A stretch of 64,000 nt of DNA. Source: Ectocarpus siliculosus. Taxonomy: Eukaryota > Sar > Phaeophyceae > Ectocarpales > Ectocarpaceae. Every line of letters starts with the position of its first letter. The stretch's first letter is position 1. The stretch lies in the NCBI GenBank assembly GCA_000310025.1, contig FN648505.1, forward strand, positions 47,436 through 111,435, read 5' to 3'. This document shows positions 44,643 to 53,045 of this stretch, piece after piece. Below the pieces are notes generated by a model. It did no database searches, was not told the origin of the DNA, and was given only the letters and a program-made list of their open reading frames with translations. Position numbers and translations under genes: made by a program.

Positions 44643-45636
44643 GTGGTGGAAGTGTCGGCGTCGGCGCGTGCTCTCGGAGTAGGTCTCGAACAACCTGCAG
44701 GCTTTTGCCGAGCAGATTGGAGCCCCGCCATAAAGAGGGTTGGATTGCAGCAGGATCATCCGCGCGATGTCCAATGCCCCATATGGCATCGAATGGGCTA
44801 GCTTCGACGAGCATTTTGTCGCCGGTGCCCAAAAGATGTTGTCGCATAGCGGGATTTTGCGAAAATTTGTAGTAGGAGGCGACACGCACCACGTTTTCAC
44901 GCTCGCGCTCCCAAACAGCTTCATCAAACCCTTTAACTTGGCGTCCGTAACGCTTATGTTTAATCGGGTCAGAAACACGCATAATCCGCCGCAACGTATC
45001 TTGGTCGCCAAAGAGACGAGCCTTGGCAGCCGCGAAGAATTGTTCTCCACAAGAGTATTCCACACCATCTACAGTAAAGACGGAGGGCGTCCATTGCGAG
45101 AAAAACGACGGGGCTTGCCAGAACAACACCATGTCAGGTGTGCAGTACTCCTTGCTCGGATCAAACGCTGGTGGTGAACACCTGGCGTCGGTCGGAGGAG
45201 GAGGGTAGATACGAATACCAGCTATAGCGGAGGAGGGGGATGTCTGTTTCCCCAAGTCCTCTACTCTTCCAACAGCGCAACCCGGTGGGGGTGTATAGTC
45301 TGTAGTGCTTTCGCTAGAATCCATCACGTTGGAGACATGACGGACCTCCCTTGACGAGGGTCGCGAGTTTTTCGCTGTTTGTTCAGCGAGGGGCGCAATC
45401 GGAGCGTCCTCCGAATACGGTGTTGTCAGCACCTCCGTGGTCGCGGTTGGGGACCGCTCAGTTTTGGTACTCCGCGAATCGCAAACCACGGGAAATCGAC
45501 GCGTATTTCTTTCAACGCAATCGGTCATACTCGCTTCACCGTGCGGCGAGTGACTTTTATTACCGTCTCGAGTTTCCATCGGCTGTATCGCCGCAGGCTG
45601 TCGATGACCCGTACGTAGTGGACATGTCCAAAGCAT
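44602..45636 (-). CDS. NADAR (YbiA/COG3236-like) domain protein within the gypsy element
   Basis: Residues 1-165 are Ser/Thr/Pro-rich spacer. Residues about 169-322 (45132-44671) match the NADAR fold block by block: LFWQAPSFFSQW, TVDGVEYSCGEQFFAAAKA (Glu198 corresponds to the conserved active-site Glu), LFGD, RYGRQVKGFDEAVW, KFSQNPAMRQHLLGTGD, LVEASPFDAIWGIG, and a final W-x-G-x-N-LLGK-x-L-x-x-VR. NADAR proteins cleave N-glycosidic bonds: some act on a riboflavin-pathway intermediate, others remove ADP-ribose from guanine in DNA. The element's use of it is unknown. It lies between Gag and protease: +1 relative to the Gag frame and -1 relative to Pol. Start is uncertain; translation probably enters by frameshift near 45640-45575. 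Confidence 0.85.
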   Translation of the reverse strand: MLWTCPLRTGHRQPAAIQPMETRDGNKSHSPHGEASMTDCVERNTRRFPVVCDSRSTKTERSPTATTEVLTTPYSEDAPIAPLAEQTAKNSRPSSREVRHVSNVMDSSESTTDYTPPPGCAVGRVEDLGKQTSPSSAIAGIRIYPPPPTDARCSPPAFDPSKEYCTPDMVLFWQAPSFFSQWTPSVFTVDGVEYSCGEQFFAAAKARLFGDQDTLRRIMRVSDPIKHKRYGRQVKGFDEAVWERERENVVRVASYYKFSQNPAMRQHLLGTGDKMLVEASPFDAIWGIGHRADDPAAIQPSLWRGSNLLGKSLQVVRDLLREHAPTPTLPPHSFVRRSAPEYNT

Positions 45637-46273
45637 CGCTCGAGGTGGCTAAACCCGGCGACACTTCATGTATTGTCGACAACGTAGGTGTCTTAACGGT
45701 CTTCCACGAGGACGTCTGAGCGGACCTCTTGGGCATGCTCGACAATCCCGACCTTCCGTACCCGCACCTCAAACCGACCCTTGCATTCGTGTAGCCAACA
45801 CGTAATGGTTCAGGCTGGTTTGCGGGCGGCAACGTGGTGTAATCGTGGGTTGTGCAAGCTGCTCGAGCTGTGTTAAAACTCGGGGAGCCGCCTTCAAGAC
45901 AGGTCGCTCCTTGAGTTCCTAACCTTGGGGTATATTTACTGATGACAGCGCTGAAGCTGCCGCGTGTGCAAGCTGCTCGAGCTGTGTTAAAACTCGGGGA
46001 GCCGCCTTCAAGACAGGTCGCTCCTTGAGTTCCTAACCTTGGGGTATATGCATTGACGACAGCGCTGAAGCTGCCGTGATCGGGAGTGTGGGCTACACCA
46101 TCTTCACCCGATGAGGTCGAAGCACTACCGCTTGTAGCGGAAGTGTCGGTTGTAGGAACAGGAGTGGTACACTCGACCGTACCTACTATACGCGCATCCT
46201 GCGACACATATCTAGCTGCTCCCTGTTTTGCCATCGGCGGGTCGGGGAGTAACGACAAGCCGCCGTTGGGCTG
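45560..46273 (-). CDS. In-frame Gag extension after a TGA stop
   Basis: After the Gag stop (TGA at 46276-46274, followed by CAG) the same frame stays open for 237 codons to 45560. It is Ser/Thr-rich and contains a 37-residue tandem duplication (GSFSAV...YTPRLGTQGAT...) encoded by 45853-46073. Long continued coding in the same frame suggests readthrough of the TGA, or a recent Arg/Gln-to-stop change. It then overlaps the NADAR frame, which is reached by a +1 shift. Confidence 0.55.
   Translation of the reverse strand, partial: QPNGGLSLLPDPPMAKQGAARYVSQDARIVGTVECTTPVPTTDTSATSGSASTSSGEDGVAHTPDHGSFSAVVNAYTPRLGTQGATCLEGGSPSFNTARAACTRGSFSAVISKYTPRLGTQGATCLEGGSPSFNTARAACTTHDYTTLPPANQPEPLRVGYTNARVGLRCGYGRSGLSSMPKRSAQTSSWKTVKTPTLSTIHEVSPGLATSSDALDMSTTYGSSTACGDTADGNSRR
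45853..46073. repeat. 111-bp tandem duplication in the Gag extension
   Basis: The block beginning gtgcaagctgctcgagc starts at 45853 and again at 45964. A period of 111 bases (37 codons) keeps the reading frame. The copies differ only in a few bases around the tatatttac/tatatgcat segment. Confidence 0.9.
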
Positions 46274-49200
46274 TCAGTTACCAGCATTATACGTTCCAGG
46301 AGTGCGGGCATTTGGGTTGGAGTCTACGGGGAGTCGGCTGTTGATTCTTAACGCCGGCTGCGCGTGTGTGGCAGACGCTGGAGCAGTACCTGCATGAGGC
46401 TGGTATGCTACCAATGTGTGCTGTTGGGCTGGTGCACTAGATTGCAGCAGGCCCTGTGGTGGCGGTTGATGCCACGTCTGAGTGTATTGTTGCGGGTTTG
46501 GAGCGTTACCAGCGTATTGAACTCTATGAGCTGGTCTGTGGGAACGGCGCCGGTTTTGTTGGCCATTCGAGTTGCGTGAGCCGTGTGTTGTGGCAGTCGC
46601 AGGCTTAGTCCTCCAGGACCGCAAGCGCTCTTGCCACAGGCGAAACATGTCATCACCATCAGTCAGTGCACCTAAATCTGGGTTCAGGACACCACTAGCA
46701 TTGGTGAAAGGCTGTTCACAGTGTTTGATGGAGTGGCCAGACCCGTGACAGTTTAAACAACGGCCAGCATTCGCGCTGAACGCTTGTGCTCGGTCAGCTC
46801 TAGTCCTAAGGAGTGGTGTCCAAAGGGGGGGGAGTTGACGTTTGAAACCACTGGAAACAACAGCATGCACTGTCTCCCAATGATCATCGGTGGCCAGCGG
46901 CCAAGCATCGTAGCTAACACAAAACACATCATGAATTGGCTCTGCCTTAACACGCATGACCGATTTGCCACGTGCTCCCTGGGAGCTCCAAGGCTGCTGC
47001 GATTGCGTCGTCGAACGTCCTTGAGAACGACTACCGCCTTGCGAATGCAACGATAATCCACTAAGCGAGAGCGCAGCATATTGCTCGCCATTCTCTGCCT
47101 TAACCTTAGAGGTCGTGAACTCATTCAGCACTCGCCACATCTCATCCAGACTACTGTAGGGTTCTGCCGCGGTACGCTTTGCACCCGGAAAACAGTCAGA
47201 CATCATCACAGAAAACTGGTCGTTGATCTTATTCCTTGTGATCCCGACAATCCAAGTCTCGTTAGGGCTAAAAAGACTGGAATAGTGCGTGATGTTGTTC
47301 ACGGCAGTACGATACTGTCGCAAAAATTCTCCAAACGTAGTTCCGTTGGGAACACCGAACGCATTCAGCGTTGTCAAGGCGTCTCCACGGTCTTCATGCT
47401 TGAAGTGGGACGCGATCAGACGAAGAAGGTGCTTGAAAGCTTCTCCTCCGTTCATACCGTCGTCCATACGCTGCTTCACCTGCACAAACATACCATTGAT
47501 AGAGCTGATAAGGTCACCAGTGGTTTGCTTGTTTGGGGATACGGCGCTAATGATGGCTTTCTTCAGCGGGTTTTCCCACCCGCGAACCCACGTATCGGAT
47601 TTGTCAAAATCGATGAAAGGGTCAGCCTGTTGCAAGACATCTAAGGCTGCAGCCTTGATAGAATCTAACAACTGCGGCACTGCCTGTTTCAGGTTTGCCG
47701 GCCAAGGGATCGATGGTTGTATACGAATATCCCTAAACTTCGTCTTGATGTACTTCGCACTGATCTCTCTGATTCGTGCAGCTTCTGCAAGCGCGTCAGC
47801 CTTGTCTATCTCTACTTGGCGAGCACGAGCAGTCGTTGACGACAACGGTTGGGCGTTATGGCCTACGAATGCACTGTTGCGTGACATCAATGAGTGGTCG
47901 CTGGCTGCGACATCACCCAACAACGGTACTTGCCTGTCATCTCGCGGGGCTGTCAGGGGTTGGTCCAGACGCTCTTCCAGTGGAAGATCGGTGGTCAGGT
48001 GCGGTTGGTTTGCGTCAAAGATCTCCTCCGGGGAGTGATCCTCGTAGGCTGGTGCCTCCGAGCCGTCGCTGCTTCGGTGCCCGCGGCGGTGTCCGCGGCG
48101 GCGTGGGCTACAGCTCCTGCTATGACTCCGGCTACGACGGCGGCCACGACTCGTGTCCTCCTTGCTGACGCTTTTAGTCGCCGAAGGCTTGCGTTCCACA
48201 GCGACCTCCTCTCGGCGGCCGTTGGACCCAGAGCGCTTCTTGCCACGTTTGCCTCGATTCGATCTTTTGGAGCTGCTGGCGGCCACGGAAGCCGACGCGT
48301 CACTTTCGCTAGCTGCGGAAGAGCGCGACCCTCGCGAACCGCGTTGACGGTGACCGTTATGGTTACCACGTCCACGGTTGCTGGAAGAACCTCGACCACT
48401 ACCACGACCACGGCTGCCACGGCTGTGGGAGCTGCTGCTGTCGGTAGCGCGCTCCTTCTTCACCTTGCGGTGAGTGACGACACGGAAATCGCCCGTCTGC
48501 TTGGCGAATGCTGCAGAGGCGCCAAACGTCGTTGGCAGAATCGAAGGGGGAAGGTACCAGTTGACCTCCGCCGGGCGGTAGCCACCTGTAAGGTTAGCGT
48601 AACCTCCTCTGAGCCCGTGCAGCAGACGCGTTACCGATTCGACTAACGGGGCGTCTACCGTAGGGGCATGAGCGACGTGATGCATGAATTCACGGAGAGT
48701 GACCGTAGGTCTCTCCGAGGTTTCTAACATCGTCGTCAGCACTGTAGCCGCCTTGGTGACTTGTATCCTGCATGCTTCCGTGAAGGCCTGCTGGTGTACG
48801 TGCGCGAAGTTAGACACCGGAATGTCAAGGAACAATTCATCCCCCGTTCGGAGGCTGAGATCCGGCGGTCCTTGCGCCATTTGGCTGTATGACGGTTGGG
48901 CCGGGGGCGGTACCACATAACCACCTCTAGCGATGGACAGTGGTGGTTTCAGCAACAGCCCTTGCTGCTGGTATGGCAGACCGTACCCCGCAGGGCCGGC
49001 GTGCTGGGGCTCGGAACCAAGCTTATTCGAGCCGGTGAGCGCCATGTGCTGCGAACCAAATCCTGAAGGACCGGTGAGCGGGTGCTCCGCACCAAACCCC
49101 TGTGGGTCGGTGGGAGAGTTTCGCGTCGAACCAAATCCCGTAGGATTGGTGAGCGAGGGGCTCTGCGAACCATACCCAGAAGGGTAAGTGCGAGCCTGCT

Positions 49201-51229
49201 TCCAACCATGCTCTTGCGAGCCGGTGAGCTGGTGGGGCGAAGCCTGAGCGGCTCCTCCCATACCGCTAAATTGTCGGGCGACGCTGGCCCGTGCGGCAGC
49301 AGCGGCGGTGGCCTGGTCGACGCACTCGGCCTGTCGCGCGCGTGTCTGCTCGCGCTGCTGTGTGAGCTGTCGGATTTGCTCATCCAACGTAGCACTTGCC
49401 TTGTTGGCAGCGCTCAAGGCCGCTTCAGCCTCTCTCGTTTGTGCAGCGACTTCCTCTTCCGCCAACGCTCGCGCTTTGGCATCCGCGTCACGCTTGGCCT
49501 CTTCGACATTGCGGAACATGATGTGCGTGTTGTCGAGCATGGACGCTTGCTCCTCGGCGTCCATTTTAGCCCACGCGGAAGGCTTCATCACACCCCTGAG
49601 GACTGCCGGCATCGGCTGCTCCTCTCGAGCAGTTGTGCCTCCCATATCGACGTCAGGCGTACCATCGGCAGCATCAGCTGCCTCAGGACCGCTCGCCACC
49701 AGCGGCTCGGCCATATTGGTTACTCTCGATGCGGAACCTTTGGAGAGAGTACGAGGGAGGGTTGGGCCAGCAGGCGATATTGCGTTACCATGGGGAACAA
49801 CTGGGTGTAGTCGTTTTGCGGTAATTTCCTTGGCAGGCACGGGAAGCCTTGGAGCGGCCGTTGACCGTGCTAGATCGAGAGCGTCAGATGGTGGTTTACC
49901 AGCTAGACGCCGTGACCGTCTAACAACAGGCATACTCGTAGTTTGCACGCGTGTGGGTGCAAATGGGAGAGGGGGGGCTGCTGTAGGGGTACGATCTTCG
50001 TCTACGGCGGGTAAAGATACACTAGATACAGGTTCTACGTCTCTGCCTGCAATTGCATCGGTACTAACAGGGGCAGAAGCGTGGTTCCCAGTCGGAACAT
50101 ATTCGCTGTCTGTGTATTCACGTGATTGTGGACGCGGGTACACAAGTGCCGCGTCGCGTGCACCATGCGCGGCACCAGGCGGGGCAGGGTTGCTGGAAGC
50201 AAATGCGCCGCTGGTGGCTTGCGGTGTCTCACCATCAGCGGATCTCAGGGTATCCGACTGCTGTGAGGTCGCAGTGGTTCTCAAACTCTGACAGCGAGAA
50301 CCGTCTCCATCCATCTCCGAAACATTTGTGGTGTTCTCGGAATGCGATAAAGAAGGGGTGTCGGCATGCAGCCGAGAGAACGTTTTGATAGTTTCTCGGG
50401 GGCTTGCGACAGCGAGACCAGGGGCAGAATCGCTCGAGGCGACCGCTCCGCTGGTGCGTTCTGACGTGCGTTCGACGGAGCCACTAACTCCTATCGAGTG
50501 CGTGTGTGAGGCATCGATCAAACTTGTAGAGTGAGAGCCAACACTATCCACATTCGGCACATATCCGCGCTCGGAATGGGATGCAGCCGGGCTGGCGTCG
50601 GAATAATTCAAACTCTGAGGTTCAAACATGCCGACAGCGACAGCTGGGCTACCAGGGGCAGGAGTACTAGACTCGACCGCGCCACTGGGGGCGTCCGACA
50701 CGCGCACAATGGAGCTGTGAGCTTCATTCGTGTGCGTGCGTGAGGCTTCAATCAAACTCGGAGAGCGAGAGCCTTCACCATCCAATTTCGGCACATTGCT
50801 GTGTTCGGAATTGGATGCGGGGTGTGAGTGTGCGCGTTGAACCACCGAGCGCATCTGCATTTCTGCAGGTGTCTCAAGGCGGTGTGCCACATCTGATGAC
50901 CAGCGGCGAGCTGAATCACGAGAGGGCACAGACCTGGAGCGCGGCGCGCGACCAAGGCCTTCAGTGTGCGATCGTGCAACATCATCTTCCTGAGAGTCTA
51001 CGTCTGCTAACGTGCGTTCGAACTGCGATCGCGATCGTGGCTGCTGCTGCTGCTGCTGAAAAGTCCGACCGCGAACATGCAAGAAGGCATTCGGCGAATC
51101 CTTATCAACACGGAGCGAGCTACGCGAAGCATGCGAATCATCATCATCAGGAGTGTTGTGCGGCGACAAAGGGAACGGGGTCGAAGCAGCAGAGTCGCTG
51201 CTACCTCGCGGCTCATCAGGAGCCGACAT
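46274..51229 (-). CDS. gag: Giant Gag of the young gypsy (1651 residues)
   Basis: The ATG at 51229 is 121 bases into the element, the first in the leader. The first 550 residues are disordered Ser/Pro/Thr-rich sequence with a poly-Gln run. A coiled coil spans about residues 556-650 (EEAKRDADAKARALAEEE), then GFGSQ-type repeats, an RS/RG/Lys-rich basic region at about 920-1065, a helical capsid-like region at about 1130-1345 (WENPLKKAIISAV, FGEFLRQYRTAVNNI) and a CCHC zinc knuckle at about 1486-1502 (CLNCHGSGHSIKHC), which binds RNA. Typical gypsy Gags are 250-500 residues, so this is three to six times longer. The frame has no break over 4.95 kb. Confidence 0.9.
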   Translation of the reverse strand: MSAPDEPRGSSDSAASTPFPLSPHNTPDDDDSHASRSSLRVDKDSPNAFLHVRGRTFQQQQQQPRSRSQFERTLADVDSQEDDVARSHTEGLGRAPRSRSVPSRDSARRWSSDVAHRLETPAEMQMRSVVQRAHSHPASNSEHSNVPKLDGEGSRSPSLIEASRTHTNEAHSSIVRVSDAPSGAVESSTPAPGSPAVAVGMFEPQSLNYSDASPAASHSERGYVPNVDSVGSHSTSLIDASHTHSIGVSGSVERTSERTSGAVASSDSAPGLAVASPRETIKTFSRLHADTPSLSHSENTTNVSEMDGDGSRCQSLRTTATSQQSDTLRSADGETPQATSGAFASSNPAPPGAAHGARDAALVYPRPQSREYTDSEYVPTGNHASAPVSTDAIAGRDVEPVSSVSLPAVDEDRTPTAAPPLPFAPTRVQTTSMPVVRRSRRLAGKPPSDALDLARSTAAPRLPVPAKEITAKRLHPVVPHGNAISPAGPTLPRTLSKGSASRVTNMAEPLVASGPEAADAADGTPDVDMGGTTAREEQPMPAVLRGVMKPSAWAKMDAEEQASMLDNTHIMFRNVEEAKRDADAKARALAEEEVAAQTREAEAALSAANKASATLDEQIRQLTQQREQTRARQAECVDQATAAAAARASVARQFSGMGGAAQASPHQLTGSQEHGWKQARTYPSGYGSQSPSLTNPTGFGSTRNSPTDPQGFGAEHPLTGPSGFGSQHMALTGSNKLGSEPQHAGPAGYGLPYQQQGLLLKPPLSIARGGYVVPPPAQPSYSQMAQGPPDLSLRTGDELFLDIPVSNFAHVHQQAFTEACRIQVTKAATVLTTMLETSERPTVTLREFMHHVAHAPTVDAPLVESVTRLLHGLRGGYANLTGGYRPAEVNWYLPPSILPTTFGASAAFAKQTGDFRVVTHRKVKKERATDSSSSHSRGSRGRGSGRGSSSNRGRGNHNGHRQRGSRGSRSSAASESDASASVAASSSKRSNRGKRGKKRSGSNGRREEVAVERKPSATKSVSKEDTSRGRRRSRSHSRSCSPRRRGHRRGHRSSDGSEAPAYEDHSPEEIFDANQPHLTTDLPLEERLDQPLTAPRDDRQVPLLGDVAASDHSLMSRNSAFVGHNAQPLSSTTARARQVEIDKADALAEAARIREISAKYIKTKFRDIRIQPSIPWPANLKQAVPQLLDSIKAAALDVLQQADPFIDFDKSDTWVRGWENPLKKAIISAVSPNKQTTGDLISSINGMFVQVKQRMDDGMNGGEAFKHLLRLIASHFKHEDRGDALTTLNAFGVPNGTTFGEFLRQYRTAVNNITHYSSLFSPNETWIVGITRNKINDQFSVMMSDCFPGAKRTAAEPYSSLDEMWRVLNEFTTSKVKAENGEQYAALSLSGLSLHSQGGSRSQGRSTTQSQQPWSSQGARGKSVMRVKAEPIHDVFCVSYDAWPLATDDHWETVHAVVSSGFKRQLPPLWTPLLRTRADRAQAFSANAGRCLNCHGSGHSIKHCEQPFTNASGVLNPDLGALTDGDDMFRLWQERLRSWRTKPATATTHGSRNSNGQQNRRRSHRPAHRVQYAGNAPNPQQYTQTWHQPPPQGLLQSSAPAQQHTLVAYQPHAGTAPASATHAQPALRINSRLPVDSNPNARTPGTYNAGN

Positions 51230-51332
51230 GCTGAAGCAGGGCCAAGGCTGTTGCCCTGCCGCTATTCAGCAGACGACTGCAAAAAAGCGAAAAAATCAAA
51301 ATCAATTGAACGCAAGAATCAAGCAACACGAC

Positions 51333-51350
51333 CAAAACCAACAACGCCAG
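51333..51350 (-). promoter_or_regulatory. Probable tRNA primer-binding site of the young gypsy
   Basis: In element orientation the bases directly after the 5' LTR read c, then TGGCGTTGTTGG. TGG pairs with the CCA tail of a tRNA, and one spacer base is common. I cannot name the tRNA from the sequence alone. Confidence 0.5.
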
Positions 51351-51659
51351 TGTAATGGTTTTTGACCCCTTCCTTCAGAATCAATCACCTTTGAGCTGTG
51401 TGGAACTCTCTTGTCCGACCACAGTAGCAGGTTGTTGTTGCTTTCCGTTGTTCTCTTTCTCTTGATTAACGCTTTCCAAGCCAACTCACAATATCCCACG
51501 CACACACGATCATAGATCGCCTGTACGCACACACTGAACAGAAGGGCACATGTCTCGGCATAAAGCCCTGATCTAGCATGACGTCACGTCTTAGCATCCG
51601 ACGGCGCCAAATAACCATGATCAACCACGATCACATGTCTACCTCCAAATACCATAACA
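51351..51659 (-). repeat. 5' LTR of the young gypsy
   Basis: 309 bp, identical by eye to 36899-37207. It contains the bZIP-type palindrome tgacgtca near 51579-51586. Gag starts 122 bases downstream of its end. Confidence 0.95.
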
Positions 51660-52267
51660 GTACCTTGTCTGTTTCGCCATGGGAATGGCTGGTTGAACAG
51701 CGAAAGAGGGTCCTGCGTGCTTTGCGCCACAACCTTTCTTTTTTTGCGTTTGTGATTTTCTTCCTGAGTTACCGTTGTACACAACATGCGGCTGCTGCTG
51801 TACACATACATGCGGTTGCTGCAGTATCTCGGTAGAGAGAGATCGGAACGGTTTTGATGTGAAGACAACAATAATATGCCCGGAATGTGCTGCAAATGTC
51901 GCAAAGTTATTGTCTCTGTCGTTTTGGGCTGCACCCGTTGCTCGCGTCCGCTCGTTATCCATGAAGAGCAACGGCAGCACAGCTGAAGAGACAGATAACA
52001 ACAGACGGTCCGCCTTAGTAATTTTTTGTTGTTGCTGCGCTGCATGCATGGGTGGTATGCATCGTTAAGCGCGTTGTTCTGGCTTACCTTGAGTCTGCTG
52101 CGTACTCGTAATTTGATCGATGAGGTAGGCAGGACAATCGTATTGATTGACGTAGTGAGGTATGATGACCAACAGTCAGTCTGCTCGTTCGTGCAGCGGT
52201 GCGCATCTATCGCGGACGGCAAGCGTATTGAGATGATGGTTCGTCCGTGGTGCTACAATCATGTTCG
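51660..52267. repeat. Repeat R copy 2, middle piece
   Basis: Starts with the second gtac of the gypsy target duplication and aligns with 35519-36101 of the uninterrupted copy (ccttgtctgtttcgcc at the left, catgttcg against cacgttct at the right). It ends where the tyrosine-recombinase element begins. It has extra sequence absent from the other copy, for example tcggtagagagagatcgg near 51830. Confidence 0.75.
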
Positions 52268-52467
52268 TTTATTGTTTTCCTTTCGAATTGCCTTCATCAT
52301 TATTTTTCCACGGCCGAAGGAAAGAGAGAGGTGCCAACTGCTTCTCTCTCTTTCCTCCGAGCGGCAACCACAAATTCTCTTTTTCTCGGTGCAGGGGCTA
52401 ATCTTACTGCCCGCAGTAGTCTCAGATGACCAAGTCCCCAAAATGGTACCCTACCATTTTCTTCGCC
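52268..52467 (-). repeat. Split direct repeat B2 (element 3' end)
   Basis: 200 bp, matching 52825-53024 with one visible difference (ggggctaatc here, ggggctcatc there). It begins, on the plus strand, tttattgttttcc. It is separated from A2 by 63 bases (52468-52530) that are not in the other copies. Confidence 0.92.
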
Positions 52468-52530
52468 CGTTAGCAACTGCAACGGTCCTTGCCTCCCCCC
52501 ACCTTCGAAAGGAAAGGGGTGGGTGGGCGG

Positions 52531-52827
52531 GAAAGACCAAACTTGTTTGCCGCTCCTCCAGCTGGCAAACCACTCGAAGCCCTCACAGTGTCCACCTCGC
52601 TCCTTGTCTCTGCGTTGCTCTCTCTAGACTAGTCCTCGTAAGACTTTGTGTGAACACCTAGCTTCGATAGAGTGCCGAGGTGGTGGCTACTCCCCTGCTC
52701 CCGCTTGGGAGGGGACCCCGTATTTCCGTAGCAATTTATGCATACCCTAACAACGACGTTACAAATTCGACTACTTTCAATAAACCTTGATTTGTTTCCG
52801 TCTGCTCCTACAACAAATCTCCCCTTT
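52531..52827 (-). repeat. Split direct repeat A2
   Basis: 297 bp, by eye identical to A1 at 60846-61142. It overlaps B1 by the three bases ttt at 52825-52827, which is the expected crossover core linking B and A in a circular intermediate. Confidence 0.92.
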
Positions 52828-53024
52828 ATTGTTTTCCTTTCGAATTGCCTTCATCATTATTTTTCCACGGCCGAAGGAAAGAGAGAGGTGCCAACTGCTT
52901 CTCTCTCTTTCCTCCGAGCGGCAACCACAAATTCTCTTTTTCTCGGTGCAGGGGCTCATCTTACTGCCCGCAGTAGTCTCAGATGACCAAGTCCCCAAAA
53001 TGGTACCCTACCATTTTCTTCGCC
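52825..53024 (-). repeat. Split direct repeat B1
   Basis: 200 bp, directly downstream of the recombinase gene. One base differs from B2. Confidence 0.92.
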
Positions 53025-53045
53025 AACCTCGAGGTCATCCTGCTA

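Larger units (their letters stand above)
36899..51659 (-). mobile_element. Complete young Ty3/gypsy retrotransposon with NADAR domain, 14.76 kb
   Basis: The element is bounded by 309-bp LTRs (36899-37207 and 51351-51659) that appear identical base for base, begin TG and end CA on either strand, and are flanked by the 4-bp duplication gtac. It reads leftward: 121-base leader, giant Gag (51229-46274), in-frame extension, NADAR domain, protease-RT-RNase H (to 41688), linker, integrase (to 39746), chromodomain and Tudor-like tail (to 38659), then 1.45 kb of non-coding sequence with a minisatellite. Identical LTRs mean very recent insertion. Four or five frame changes interrupt Pol; at least two lie at C5 runs and may be sequence errors. 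Confidence 0.95.

Noticed and set aside
44643-45068. Upstream part of the long Pol frame as real protein
   Set aside because: The same bases code the NADAR domain in another frame with clear family motifs; the Pol frame here is only incidentally open.
47289-50291. Several long plus-strand frames (up to 327 codons)
   Set aside because: They are antisense to the intact giant Gag and have Ala/Arg/Ser-rich shadow composition without motifs.
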